NCBI RefSeq assembly: GCF_000003815.2
Contig: NC_049981.1
Location: forward strand, 30,606,511 to 30,670,510
Direction: 5' to 3'
DNA length: 64,000 nucleotides
DNA from: Branchiostoma floridae
Lineage: Eukaryota; Chordata; Leptocardii; Amphioxiformes; Branchiostomatidae
The notes below the pieces were generated by a model that worked only from the letters and a program-made list of their open reading frames with translations, was not told the origin of the DNA and made no database searches. Positions 1-10,257 of the stretch are shown here, in pieces; the first letter of the stretch is position 1, and every line of letters begins with the position of its first letter. The position numbers and the translations under genes were made by a program.

Positions 1-352
1 ATGGAATGAACGAGATTGATAAATTTTCACACAAAAACGTTATCTTCAGAAAATTGGACCTTGGAATCTTGCAAATTCAACGGTGAACGGACGTGTTCAA
101 GCAACGCAATACATTTGTATACCTGTTAAAACGTGCGCTTGTAACATGTCGTAGCACTGGCTCAGTGGTATTATTCACGCGTGATAAACCAACGCTCCGG
201 GATCGAATCCATGGACAAATAATGTTTTTTAATTTTTTTTTCTTTTTGCTGCATTTTCGCGAAAATGTTGCCTTTCTTATTGCTTCTTTTCTTGCGATTT
301 TTGCTTTCTTTTCCCTTCGCCCACATCCTGCATTTTTTTCAAAAATGTTGCC
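1..352 (+). repeat. tRNA-derived SINE-like element, copy A (cut by left edge)
   Basis: Positions 158-168 read as a pol III A box (TGGCTCAGTGG) and 200-210 as a B box (GGATCGAATCC), at tRNA-like spacing. The region between can fold as an imperfect anticodon arm. A T-rich 3' part follows. The whole stretch matches 25365-25717 in reverse orientation with only scattered differences, so it is a dispersed element and not a functional tRNA gene. It begins at base 1 of the window, so its true 5' limit is unknown. Confidence 0.7.
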
Positions 353-369
353 TTTCTAGTTTCAAATAC

Positions 370-830
370 ATTAATGCTAGATCTACAGTGTGTATACACT
401 ACACACAAAAGTTAACATATTCTGACTGTTGTGCAGTTGAAATATGGGATTCATAGGCAGAGTTGACAACTGTGATATAAAATATATAGATAAGAATCGA
501 TTCTTATTTCTGCCTGGCATGTTTATTTCTGCAATGCCTGTCATATTGTTAGATGAATTTTGTCACACAAGCTTTCGAACCATGAAAAATTATTTGATGA
601 ATACAGCTGACAGATACATGTACATATATGCAACAAATGCATCACAAGTCATTTTTGTGAAGCAATTGCACATAAAACATTTACGTCTCCCAAAATTGGT
701 AGATTTATTGAGAAACCTCTGTGTACATCCTGACAGCATTTAGAGATGTGTGCTGGGGAAGAAATGAAGGAGATAGAAATCTTCATGACCTGCTCTACTT
801 TAACTTGGGAATGGAAATCTAATTATTGTT
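370..830. other. No recognisable feature
   Basis: AT-rich sequence with short open frames only. The 99-codon frame at 444-743 has no recognisable domain, no splice context and ordinary non-coding composition, so I do not call it a gene. Confidence 0.5.
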
Positions 831-834
831 TCTT

Positions 835-1190
835 TCATGTTTTCTCTGTTTGCTGTCCTTCCATCTCTTTCTTGGTCTTGATTATGGAAAATGATCATAT
901 CATCAATACTATCACATAATGTGTTAAGAAGCACAATTTCCATGGACTATATCCTGATACATACATTGTACAATGAATATTTTGAATATTGTATATTGTG
1001 CTTAACTGCAATAATTTGAACAGCAACTTATGATTTTATAATTCATCTTTCCATATGACGCCATGTTATTGATCATATGCTGGGACTATGATCCTGTGAA
1101 TTTTATATTGACATGTGACTATTGTACATTGTGCTTTATATGACATAACGATTAACATACATGGAACTGACCAGCAACAAGTTTTTGCAT
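835..1190. repeat. Left remnant of a degenerate tandem array
   Basis: Motifs such as an 'atcat-atcatcaat' core followed by 'atttccatgga', and 'cagcaac' followed by T-rich sequence, match the units of the 8216-9830 array in the same order. The LINE at 1225-7785 therefore appears to sit inside one older array. Similarity is weak and was judged by eye. Confidence 0.45.
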
Positions 1191-1226
1191 TGCCGCGCCA
1201 GCGGCAATGCCTTATGCCAGCTTTCT

Positions 1227-1259
1227 TCCATGGATCCATGGATCAATGGATCAATGGAC
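1227..1259 (-). repeat. 3' terminal short repeat of the LINE
   Basis: Four or so 8-bp steps alternating ATGGATCC and ATGGATCA close the 3' end of the element, with no poly(A) tail. Microsatellite-like tails are known from several LINE clades. The boundary with host DNA is approximate. Confidence 0.5.
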
Positions 1260-1624
1260 GGACCTTGTAACCCAGCCCTTCCAAAGCCTTTTCCAAAGGC
1301 CCTTTGTTATTTTGGGTATACAAACAGTTTTAGTAATACAGACAGAGACCAAACTGAAAACCATCATAATATAAGAAGAAACAACTCATGAATGGAAACA
1401 AAGAAAAATGATGTGCCATTCCACCCGAGGCAGACTTGCACCCGCCCAACCTTCTGCCAAGAAACGACACATCAAAGCAAACTGGAAATTATAAAGAGGA
1501 CTAGAGAGTAGAAGGGGAACACCATAGTGAAGGACTGAGCACACACACTGAACATCTAACAGACAATCCACCAATAGCAAAGACAGACTGTAGCACCAAA
1601 CAAAGACTACTACGACAAGGACTT

Positions 1625-4600
1625 CTAAAAACGTAGAACCAAAACTCCCGTCCGCACACTTGCCCATCTAACAGATTGGCACCACTCAGCCAAGAAACTT
1701 TCAGAACCAAGTCGAACAAACTCCATCTTGAGTTTAAACCTAAGAGCCTCCTTGATTAGAGACACCAGCTCAATGTGAAATACGAAATTATTGTCAAAGA
1801 GAGCCTGACACCTGGACCACCAAATCTTAGACCGAGCGACGGCCAAAATGTAGGTGCAGACATCTCTCTTACACTTCTTCAGGGTAGACGACATAACACC
1901 ATAGAGAGCGACCGCGCGAGAAACACGAAAACTAGAGACCACCCATCGCCTAATGAATCCTTCGACCCAAGTCCAGGTCAGGAGCACCTCGCCACAAGAC
2001 CAGATGGCATGGGTAACGGTCTCCGTAGCTCTACAGTTTCTCCTCGGACACAGAGGGGAAGGAGTTCTGTGCCAAATCGAACAAGTCAAGTAGTTGGTTT
2101 TGAGAGCCCCATGTGCGACCTTCCAGGAAAGCTCCTTTAGGTTATTCTCAAGGAGAGTGTTATGCACCGTTGAAAAAACAAGCGACCAATCAACACCCCG
2201 CTCTAAAAAACAAGCGGAAGGGGTATGAGAACGAGCTAAAATGGCAGCTTTGTACAAAGACTGCACGGTGCATATCTTGTCCCAAGTCTTCGAAGCAGAA
2301 GCATTAACAAATTCCAAGGTGAGCTTCCGCATCAAAGAATAGTGAGGTGGAGCCTCAGGAGAGTGGGGGGAACTGTTAGACCACGACGATGGTTCAAAAC
2401 GACGGGCAAAAAAACCCAGCCAATATTTTGCCAACTGGACCCATGGAAGATCCGGCCGGTCAAGAATATTGGTAAACGGCCGACAATAAAAACAATTGGC
2501 CTTCACTCCAAAATCAATGAGATCCCATCCACCTTTGTCCAAAGGTAGCATAACTGTCTGTCTAGAGACCATTTCTGCACGAGAACTCCAGAAAAACTTA
2601 AAGACGGCTCTCGTAATGTCCTTGACGACTGACTCGGGAGGAGAAAATACAGGAGCAATATACCACAAAGTAGAGAAAGCAAGGTTATTAACGACGACAA
2701 CCTTGCCAGCGAAGGATAAAGAGAAGCTGTCCCACTTTCGCAGAACCGCTTCAAACTTAGCTTGCCTCTCCCTCCAGTTGACTAAAGGCATATTAACACT
2801 TCCAAAAGTACCTCCCAATAAACGTATGGATACAGATGTCCATTTAAAATTCTTCGGACAATCGAGTCTTTTCCTCCAACTACCTAGCCAGAGACCCATA
2901 CATTTGTCAAGATTTAAAAGAGACCCGGAACCTCTGTTATACATGTCAATAACAGCAAAGAGCCGGCGGATCGACTCATCGGTTGTAACAATAGCCGAGT
3001 TATCGTCCGCATACTGCGAGATCTTAACTTCACGGCCACCAGGCAACCTGAGGCCGTGAATCGCAGCGTCGGCCCTTACTGTAGCGGCAAATGGCTCCAA
3101 AGAAATTGCGTACAGCAGGGGTGACATAGGGCACCCCTGCCGAACACCTCTTGAGAGAGAAAAAGAAGATGATAGCGACCCATTGACGGAAACAGCACTG
3201 GTAATGTTGTGGTACAATATAGCAACCCATTTGCGAAAAACCGGGCCAAAACCCATCTTCGCAAGAGTCAAGTGAAGAAAATCAATATTCACTCTATCAA
3301 AGGCCTTGGCCTGATCCAGAGAAATGATCGCACAGTCAAAGTTATTCATATTAACATATGTAACGATATCTCTCATCAAAAGTAGGTTACATTGTATCGA
3401 CCGGCCTGGTATACCGCATGTCTGGTCAGGACTGATGACCGAGGCGGCAACCATCTTAAGCCTATTGTTAAGAACCTTTGCAAGAATCTTATAATCGCAA
3501 TTTAACAAAGAGATTGGGCGACGGTTCTTCGGGTCCAGAGGGTCCCCTTTTTTTGGAAGGAGAGTAATAACACCAAAACTCTGGCTCTGAGAGAGCTCGC
3601 CAGACGAAAAAACTTCCTCATAAACTGAGAGGAGATCCCCGGCAATGACGTCCCAGAAAGCGACATAAAATTCCTTCGGGAGACCGTCACTGCCAGGGGA
3701 CTTATTATTCTCCATACTGCGCAATGCAGCCCAAAGCTCATCCAATGAAAGAGGACCTTCTAATGAAGAGACTTCATCAGGATCCAAAGACCCTTCTAAA
3801 TTGTTACAAAGGTTATTCGCCTCACACTTATCAATAGGCTCAGCACTAAAAAGGTCTTCATAAAATAGCTTAAAAACATCTAAAATCTCCTCGTCATCTT
3901 GGACAATACGTCCAGTAGAATCTCTGACCGAAGAAATGCGTCGCTGCCTACTTCGGGAAGAGGCCTGGCTTACAAAATACGAGGTACATTTTTCCCCCTC
4001 GACAAATTGCTTGACTCTGGACCGAACAAAAGCACCGCGAGCCTCCTCAGCGGACAACTCGGACAAGGAAGACTTAGTACATTCATACCTACGCAAGATG
4101 TCCGCCGAAGAGGCCCCGTCGTTCATCTTGTTGGTGAGATCGACAAGTTCATTATTCAAGGTAAACATGGACTCCCGTCTCTCCCTAGCCAGTTCACAAG
4201 AAATTCTGATCAGGAGAGAGCGAGTTCTAGCCTTTACATCATCCCACCAGGCTCGCAAAGAAGGAAAACCTGGTTTCAAAGTCTTCCAATTGTTAAAAGC
4301 GAGTTTAAAATCATTTAAAACTTTGTCTCTTTTTAAAATCGATACATTACATTTCCACAAGCCAGGCTTCTTCTTCACATCCGGTAAAATTGACAAGGAC
4401 ACACAGTCATGGTCTGTAAAATATGCGGGTAAAAAACAGTAGTTTGAAACGACGAGGCATTTAGACGAATAAAATCGGTCCAGCCGACAGGCAATACCTT
4501 TGGTCGGCTGTCTCCAAGTGAAGACCTTTTTAGAAGGATTCTCATGTCTCCAAGAGTCATGCACATTAAAATCGGCGCAAATGTCTTTTAAAATGGTGGA

Positions 4601-5119
4601 ACCGCCACTACCATGAGCCGGGTTCCCGCCCCTCTTATCAATATCAACATCTTCAACGCAGTTAAAATCACCGCACAAAATAAGGGGCTCAGCCCCCGAC
4701 AGAAACTTATACAAATTTTTAAAAAATCCAGTACGCTCCGCAGAAATGTTAGGAGCATACATGTTACAAACTTTGAAATTACGCACACCATCGGACAAGA
4801 CGACACAGACAACACGCCCACTATCGTCACAAGACTTTTTAACCACATCAAAATTGAAAGATGGAGAGAGTAAAATACCCACACCTCTAGATTGGGAGGA
4901 GCCCAATGCCCAAAACGCTTGGCCTCCCCATTCCTTCTCCCAGAGCACCGCTTCAGATGTTGACGAAACATGGCACTCTTGGAGGCAAACAACGTCAAAT
5001 TTATGTTGACGGCAAAAGCCGAAAACCTGCCTCCTCTTCTGCGGACTACGGAGCCCACAGACATTGAGTGTAGCAATAAGAACCATGAGGCTACATAGAG
5101 AAGGAATGTCAAACAACAT
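1625..5119 (-). CDS. LINE ORF2: endonuclease-reverse transcriptase
   Basis: A 1164-residue protein that nicks target DNA and copies element RNA by target-primed reverse transcription. Residues about 12-243 form an APE-like endonuclease with its key residues in place: N19 in TLN, E48 in LQE, Y121, D151 and N153 in GDFN, D214, and D236-H237 in TDHD. The reverse transcriptase spans roughly 472-760: PGSDGLP near 475, RRPISLLN near 533, D602 in motif A, RQGCPMSPLLY in motif B, and YADD (703-706) as the catalytic motif C. A C-X4-C-X7-H-X4-C motif at 1024-1042 is the usual C-terminal zinc-binding segment. The frame is uninterrupted and of normal length. It starts 14 nt after the ORF1 stop, so reinitiation or bypass translation is likely. 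The catalytic residues seen suggest an enzymatically intact protein. Confidence 0.93.
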   Translation of the reverse strand: MLFDIPSLCSLMVLIATLNVCGLRSPQKRRQVFGFCRQHKFDVVCLQECHVSSTSEAVLWEKEWGGQAFWALGSSQSRGVGILLSPSFNFDVVKKSCDDSGRVVCVVLSDGVRNFKVCNMYAPNISAERTGFFKNLYKFLSGAEPLILCGDFNCVEDVDIDKRGGNPAHGSGGSTILKDICADFNVHDSWRHENPSKKVFTWRQPTKGIACRLDRFYSSKCLVVSNYCFLPAYFTDHDCVSLSILPDVKKKPGLWKCNVSILKRDKVLNDFKLAFNNWKTLKPGFPSLRAWWDDVKARTRSLLIRISCELARERRESMFTLNNELVDLTNKMNDGASSADILRRYECTKSSLSELSAEEARGAFVRSRVKQFVEGEKCTSYFVSQASSRSRQRRISSVRDSTGRIVQDDEEILDVFKLFYEDLFSAEPIDKCEANNLCNNLEGSLDPDEVSSLEGPLSLDELWAALRSMENNKSPGSDGLPKEFYVAFWDVIAGDLLSVYEEVFSSGELSQSQSFGVITLLPKKGDPLDPKNRRPISLLNCDYKILAKVLNNRLKMVAASVISPDQTCGIPGRSIQCNLLLMRDIVTYVNMNNFDCAIISLDQAKAFDRVNIDFLHLTLAKMGFGPVFRKWVAILYHNITSAVSVNGSLSSSFSLSRGVRQGCPMSPLLYAISLEPFAATVRADAAIHGLRLPGGREVKISQYADDNSAIVTTDESIRRLFAVIDMYNRGSGSLLNLDKCMGLWLGSWRKRLDCPKNFKWTSVSIRLLGGTFGSVNMPLVNWRERQAKFEAVLRKWDSFSLSFAGKVVVVNNLAFSTLWYIAPVFSPPESVVKDITRAVFKFFWSSRAEMVSRQTVMLPLDKGGWDLIDFGVKANCFYCRPFTNILDRPDLPWVQLAKYWLGFFARRFEPSSWSNSSPHSPEAPPHYSLMRKLTLEFVNASASKTWDKICTVQSLYKAAILARSHTPSACFLERGVDWSLVFSTVHNTLLENNLKELSWKVAHGALKTNYLTCSIWHRTPSPLCPRRNCRATETVTHAIWSCGEVLLTWTWVEGFIRRWVVSSFRVSRAVALYGVMSSTLKKCKRDVCTYILAVARSKIWWSRCQALFDNNFVFHIELVSLIKEALRFKLKMEFVRLGSESFLAEWCQSVRWASVRTGVLVLRF

Positions 5120-5133
5120 CGGAATGTGAGGAA

Positions 5134-6765
5134 TTAGTGGTACAGATCATCAATTCCTTCCACACCAATTCGGTTAACAAATTGGGGGTGGACATTGTAG
5201 AGGTGCTTGAGACATAACATCGTGGTTTTAAAAAACCTCGAACAATTACCAACCTTACAAGGCACAACGTCCCCGGAGATGCCATGCGCCTTTGCAAGGT
5301 GGGATTTCAAAGACCTAAAACTATGCAAGAGTTCGTCACAACCATGAGAAATAAACTGGTTGCACACAAAGACAGCCTTATTCTTGTACAAGTCAGAGGA
5401 GATGACAATGGCTCTCGCCTTTGCTACCAAATCGGGACTTGGAGCCTGAGAGGCATCCGAAGTATCCTCATCAATGATGAGGCTTCTGGAGCCAACAGTA
5501 GAGTCAGACTCGTTACCGTCCACAGAACGAAGACTCTCCGAGGGAAACTCCTCGATAACAAGACTGGAGTCGGAATCCGGCTCCTTACGAATCTTTTTTC
5601 CTTTCGACAAAGTCTTTGCAGAGGCAGATCCCTCACTGGAATCGCCCCTACACCTTTTCCTGGAATCTTTGTCAGCAATATCAGAGTTGCCATCATGGCA
5701 GCTCTGACAAAGAAAGAGGCGATTATCGCTTTGACAAACTGGGCCCTCACAGAAAGCAAGGAGAGCAGATTCTGGAGTTATGTCTGCCTTGCACTGATGA
5801 CAAGACACCACCTCCAGAGTGATTGTGTAATCCAACTCACAACCCTGACACATGTACCGACGAGTAACAGGTCGGATTGGACTGGCCGCCTTACGCCTCC
5901 TTCTCTGGGACCGGGCGCGAGGGGCCGGTACCGGAGCAGCAGATGTTGAGGGTACCTGCTCGCTAGAAGAGGAAGAAAGGCCAGGCTTGGCCAGAGAAGG
6001 AGCGGCCTCCGACAGCACGTCCTCAGACGGCTCAACCACCGCGACCGGAGAAAACTTGGTCAGAGAAGGAGCGGCCCCCGACAGCAAGTCCTCAGACGGC
6101 TCAACCACCGCGACCGGAGAAAACTTGGTCAGCGAAGGAGCGGCCTCCGACAGCACGTCCTCAGACGGCTCAACCACCGCGACCGGAGGAGAAGCCTCCG
6201 ACTCCGCGACCGGAGAAGAAACATCCGACTTCACAGCCGAAGAAGTACCCGGGTCCACACTGCCAGGGTGACCTGGAGGCGAAACAGGATCAGATACACC
6301 AGACTCTGCGTCAGAAACATGGGCCAGTTCCGACCGATCAGGCTTATTTGCAGCCTGAGGAACCCCTCCATCATGGTGTTCACGGACCTGACTCACACCT
6401 GCCGGGAGCTCTTGGCTCTTAGCCCAACTGGCTCCCATCTTAATCCTGTTTGCGAAGGACAGGGGACAACGGCGAGCCGTATGTCCCTCTGCCCTGCAAC
6501 TGAGGCACACAACATCGTTGGTACAATCCATGGCCAAATGCCCAATGGACTGGCATTTGTTGCAAAATGTTACTGCACAATTTGCCGACTCATGCCCTTC
6601 CTGGTTGCATCTCAAGCAGGTACGGGGCTGCCCCACATACCTAAAGAAAACCATCCTCCCGTCATACATTTTCCATGCTGATGGGATATTGCATCCCGGC
6701 TTTAAAACTACTTTGTATTGCCGGTTCCCATTTTTGATGGTCGGTCTGTCCCGGTATGTTACCAT
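5134..6765 (-). CDS. LINE ORF1 (main part): gag-like nucleic-acid-binding protein
   Basis: A 543-residue open part of ORF1. Three CCHC knuckles (C-X2-C-X4-H-X4-C) occur at about residues 50-63, 68-81 and 87-100, typical of RNA-binding gag-like proteins. A Ser/Pro/Glu-rich region follows, with three copies of a 24-residue repeat (about 194-261). Then comes a basic stretch (286-292), a Cys-rich finger of CxxC pairs (about 306-356), and two C-terminal Cys2His2-like fingers, the second with C503, C508, H521 and H526. The ATG at 6765 is only the first Met after two in-frame stops; the ancestral frame starts at 7092. The stop lies 14 nt before ORF2. Role by family: binds element RNA in the RNP. Confidence 0.85.
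   Translation of the reverse strand: MVTYRDRPTIKNGNRQYKVVLKPGCNIPSAWKMYDGRMVFFRYVGQPRTCLRCNQEGHESANCAVTFCNKCQSIGHLAMDCTNDVVCLSCRAEGHTARRCPLSFANRIKMGASWAKSQELPAGVSQVREHHDGGVPQAANKPDRSELAHVSDAESGVSDPVSPPGHPGSVDPGTSSAVKSDVSSPVAESEASPPVAVVEPSEDVLSEAAPSLTKFSPVAVVEPSEDLLSGAAPSLTKFSPVAVVEPSEDVLSEAAPSLAKPGLSSSSSEQVPSTSAAPVPAPRARSQRRRRKAASPIRPVTRRYMCQGCELDYTITLEVVSCHQCKADITPESALLAFCEGPVCQSDNRLFLCQSCHDGNSDIADKDSRKRCRGDSSEGSASAKTLSKGKKIRKEPDSDSSLVIEEFPSESLRSVDGNESDSTVGSRSLIIDEDTSDASQAPSPDLVAKARAIVISSDLYKNKAVFVCNQFISHGCDELLHSFRSLKSHLAKAHGISGDVVPCKVGNCSRFFKTTMLCLKHLYNVHPQFVNRIGVEGIDDLYH
5983..6186 (-). repeat. 72-bp tandem repeat inside LINE ORF1
   Basis: Three near-identical in-frame copies encode a 24-residue unit beginning PVAVVEPSED and ending in SLTKFS or SLAKPG. 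The nucleotide copies are closer than the surrounding sequence would suggest, so the expansion is recent or homogenised. It lies in the disordered linker between the CCHC knuckles and the Cys-rich finger. Confidence 0.9.
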
Positions 6766-7092
6766 ACGGGACGTGATGACGGCACAGTATTGATTTAACC
6801 AGTTCCTGACATAGTGTCATCGAGCTCATACGGATTCTTGTGACCGTGACAATATCTTCCGCGCCGGGGTAAGGAGGAGACAGTCCCGGCGGTGTAAACC
6901 AGACAGTTTCCCCGCATACAATGTACGCTCGTGTACCGAGGAAAATGACACGTCGAATGAGTTTGGTCCCAGAGACTGAACAGCCTGAATGCTGCTCATG
7001 GGAGCCGAAACCTCGCTCAGCAAAGTAAACACTTGTTCATACGTTAACCGATCACGGTACACGGCAACTTTTATTGAAAGAGGACGCTTCAT
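6766..7092 (-). pseudogene. LINE ORF1 N-terminal part, separated by two in-frame TGA codons
   Basis: An ATG at 7092 opens 88 residues in exactly the frame of the main ORF1, with an LTYEQVF...AVQSLGPNSFDV stretch like the small N-terminal domain of Tx1-type ORF1 proteins. TGA at 6828-6826 and TGA at 6819-6817 stop it; reading then continues open as HYVRNWLNQYCAVITSR into the knuckle-bearing part. No frameshift is needed. Both stops could be CGA-to-TGA transitions, as expected from CpG decay. The simplest reading is a recently inactivated ORF1 of about 650 codons. Confidence 0.75.
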
Positions 7093-7785
7093 AATGCAGC
7101 TTTAACTAGAACCAAATAAAACTAAAAAGGAACCAAAATATGAGCAGACAGAGCTGCCAGAGACCCTGAAAAACACTACCTGTAAATCAGACAGCCTCCA
7201 CGGGCAGCAAGGGTTGAAAACGTAACGTAACTGAAGGCGTGTAACCAAACTGACACGCTTAAAGAACAACCAAGTACGAACCAATAGACTAGGCAGCCTC
7301 TCCGGGCGCTACTGGTTCTCAAACTAAATTGCTAAATTTGCCAAGGAGCAAGCCCAAGTGGAAATTTCCACTCAGACAAAATGGACACCACTGTCTGTCT
7401 CAACCCTTGAAATGCAAAACAGAGCAGCGTCCTACAATGGATGACCTCTGCCCCCTCTCAGCCCAGTCTATATAATGGGCGGGGGACAGCAGAAACTACA
7501 ATGCTGCAACTAGATTTTGCAGATGCGAAACAGGGCGAACGCCCCACAATGGATGAACCACCTCTGCCCCTCTCAGCCCAGTCAACGCAATGGGCGGGGG
7601 GCAGAAGTAAACCACAATGCTGCAACTAGATTCTGCAGTTTTAGATCAACTCATTAAAGCCCAGAGTTCAACCGACTTGCAAACCATTAGATCAACTCAA
7701 TAAGCCCAGAGTTCAACCGACTTTCAAACCAATAGATCAACTCATCAAAGCCCAGAGTTCGACCGACTTTCGAACCACATACGGG
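7093..7785 (-). promoter_or_regulatory. LINE 5' UTR with two classes of tandem monomers
   Basis: Read from the element's 5' end: three copies of a roughly 50-bp unit (7641-7783, core 'gatcaactcat-aaagcccagagttc' on the plus strand), then two copies of a roughly 112-bp unit (7522-7640 and 7413-7521, each with 'cagcccagtc' and 'atgggcggggg'), then about 320 bp of unique leader. Tandem 5' monomers commonly carry the internal promoter of L1-type elements. That role here is inference. Confidence 0.65.
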
Positions 7786-7799
7786 CAAAAACACATTGT

Positions 7800-8215
7800 C
7801 ACAATGAAGTGATCAACGTGCCGAGTTTCATGGCTTAGTTAGACAATGGTACATTCCAGGCGAGTATTAAAACTCTCTTCTAGACGCATGTTACTGTATG
7901 TGGTCCAGCGTAATAAATCTACGCTTTAACTCACCATGTTTATATAAAGATATATCACAAATTGCATCAGAAGGAACTTATTTTGTAATGAAAAATAATG
8001 CATATTCATTGTGGGTCAAAAAGTTTTACAAAACCTGTTTAATGTGCCAATAATTCATGTGACATAAATTATGATAATGAGGTAAATTCCCAATTTTATA
8101 ATCCCCTTTTGCTGCATTTCCTACTGCAGTTGCTAGGTGTCGCTCTCAGCAGTTCAGTCATAAAATACGCGGCAATGCACAGCTTTTCTTAAAAGATTTC
8201 TTGTTTTGTTTCCAA
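7800..8215. other. No recognisable feature
   Basis: AT-rich sequence between the LINE 5' end and the degenerate array. No open frame, splice context or clear repeat was recognised. Confidence 0.4.
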
Positions 8216-9830
8216 TTTGATCTTTCCACATGACTTCATTTCATCAATCATATCTCACCAGTTGTAACAAAACACTATTTCCATGGACCACCATCATTTC
8301 CTGTACACGGTGAGGAGGGTCGCTAATGTAATTGACCTGTCGATGGCTTTGCTCCTAATTTGATCCTTAGAAATTATACCAAGTCATCAATCATACCTCA
8401 CGAGGTATGAGCCATCACCGCTTTGATGGAGTAATGATATCTCGTACTTGTACATAATGAGCATTGCCTTGCTGAAATTGGTCAGCAACAGGTTTTCGTA
8501 GGAATATGATCCTCGTAAATGAAATCCATTCATCAATCACATCACTCTGAATAGGAGGTACATGTATCACCTGTGCAATAATGGGGTCCTTTGCTGTAAT
8601 TAACATGCAACAAGTAATTTGGTTTGCAATTTGAATCTTGCAAATAACATCCTATCATTGGTCACAACTCCTGAGGTATAAGTACCACCATGATGGTACG
8701 AGGGGTAATCAATAAGTTCTCAGCCTCATGTGACCCAGAAAAGAGGTGCACAACTCAGATTTTGAAGCATACATGTAAAGTATAAAGTCTTTTATGAATG
8801 TCCAAGAATATTCAAATCATTGTGCAACAGTGATTATAACTTTGCATGTGACACCCTGAGTAACGGTAGGTAAGAGAGAAGGAAAAAACATTATCGGACA
8901 AATGAGCTCCTTCCTGAGGTCAACAGTTGCTCTGCTGAAAGTCAGACACCCACTTGAAAAGTGAAGGGAATCCCTATCAAACATTTTGACAATGTCTCCC
9001 AATAATTTACGGCATGGGGAAGTTGACAAAAATTTCAGTTGTGCTTTATAATTATTTCTGAGTGAGGCTGAGAACTATTCATTGATCACCCCTGGTATCA
9101 TCATGGCACTGTGAGAAGCTCTCTCCTGTGAATGACCAGCAATGAATCCAGCGTTTGAACTTTGATCCTTCCAACTGACATCATGCCAATCAATCCTCTT
9201 TAATTTCCTGAGATGAAAGCAAGCACCATACTGCCGAGGTAAGCTGTATTATTCGTTTGACGTTGTGAGCGAGCTCTCTCCTGTAATTGGAAAGATTTGA
9301 CTTTCCCAATTTAATCATTAAAAATGGCATTATGATATAAGCCTTCATTCATTTCTCAAGATATTTAGACTCATTTATTATAACTGAGCTGGGTTGTATT
9401 TTTTCTACGATATGTATTACTAAGCATCCTTCCAAATGACAACATTTTACCAATTGTATCTTACAAAGCATTAGTGGCTACTACTTCCCAAGGAATATAG
9501 GATGTATGAAGTGAGGAGAATTCCTCACTGTTATTAAGCTGCAACAATTATTGATAATTTAAGTTTTAATTGGAGTTAGTCCTATTAAAGTGCCATCCTG
9601 CATCATCTCTACTGTCCTGAAAAAGAAGTCAAACCCAATAGCAAAGTTTTTTGCTTTGTTTAGCTTTTTTGAATGTATCGCGAGAATTAGTCGCTTACTA
9701 CTGTATACTGTTTACCATTGTTTGTCACTTTTTGTCACTTGCAATTAGCCCTAGGGCAAGAACTTGCAATAAACTTTTATTAAAAATGATATTTTATCAC
9801 CAATTGCATCTCCCAAGTAACCGAGCTCTG
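8216..9830 (+). repeat. Degenerate tandem array, unit about 130-150 bp
   Basis: A recurring core 'tttgatcctt' followed about 20 nt later by 'catcaatcat-tctca' appears near 8216, 8358, 8503, 8628, 9162, 9425 and 9590, each followed by a 'gcaac'-type segment. The units are strongly diverged. Open frames within it are not coding. Confidence 0.5.
9610..9790 (+). repeat. 3' end of a dispersed retroelement, copy 1
   Basis: Begins 'aagaagtcaaacccaa', contains 'tttgtcactt', and ends 'caattagccctagggcaag' then 'aacttgcaataaac'. The same layout occurs at 13500-13673, which marks a dispersed SINE or LINE tail with an AATAAA-like end. Family not identified. Confidence 0.55.
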
Positions 9831-10250
9831 GATGCCTCAAACGTGTGTCCGTGTCAGTCGCTGAAATTGACCCCGGTGATGTCACAAATGATGAACGACG
9901 GATCGGTCAGAGCTGACAGGGATGTTTCCACGGTTACTGACAGGTCATCGCGGGTCAGCGTTCCCCGTGAGCCGAGGTCGGGAGGGGGCCAGCTGGACAT
10001 AATTGGGGGCGAAAAGTCATCGCGCCAGACTGGCTCGGACAGGGATATTGTAAGCTGAAGATACAAGATCAGTTGCCTGGCAGCTATATCTGTACACCGA
10101 GAAATGCTATTAGTCTTATCGATGTGGCTTCGGGCACATGAAAGAAAGTTGGACCAAGTTCTTACAAAAAAATGTCAACAATACTCATGTGAAAGGCTTT
10201 AATGCTGAATCCAGGAACCAACACAGATGAATTTAGCATGGCCTGATTTA
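9831..10250. other. Locally GC-richer unique segment, no gene called
   Basis: 9890-10040 is GC-richer than its surroundings and is open in both directions, but neither frame has a recognisable domain or good flanking splice sites. It could be a conserved non-coding element. Confidence 0.3.
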
Positions 10251-10257
10251 CTGGAAG

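Larger units (their letters stand above)
1225..7785 (-). mobile_element. Near full-length non-LTR retrotransposon, Tx1/L1 clade
   Basis: In order on the minus strand: tandem 5' monomers (about 7785-7413), a 5' leader, a gag-like ORF1 with CCHC knuckles, a 14-nt gap, ORF2 with an apurinic-type endonuclease followed by reverse transcriptase and a Cys/His C-terminal motif, then a 3' UTR of about 370 nt ending in a short TCAATGGA-type repeat near 1227-1259. The EN-RT order and ORF1 knuckles fit the L1 superclade, and the sequence style fits the Tx1 branch. ORF2 is intact. ORF1 has two in-frame TGA codons near its N terminus, so this copy is probably not autonomous. I could not define the target-site duplication. 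Confidence 0.88.

Noticed and set aside
1386-5112. Several other open frames over the LINE on both strands
   Set aside because: They are shadows of ORF2; only the frame with endonuclease and reverse transcriptase motifs is real.
9651-10058. 135-codon plus-strand gene
   Set aside because: Its first half lies in a retroelement tail and array, the rest has no domain, and no splice or promoter context supports it.
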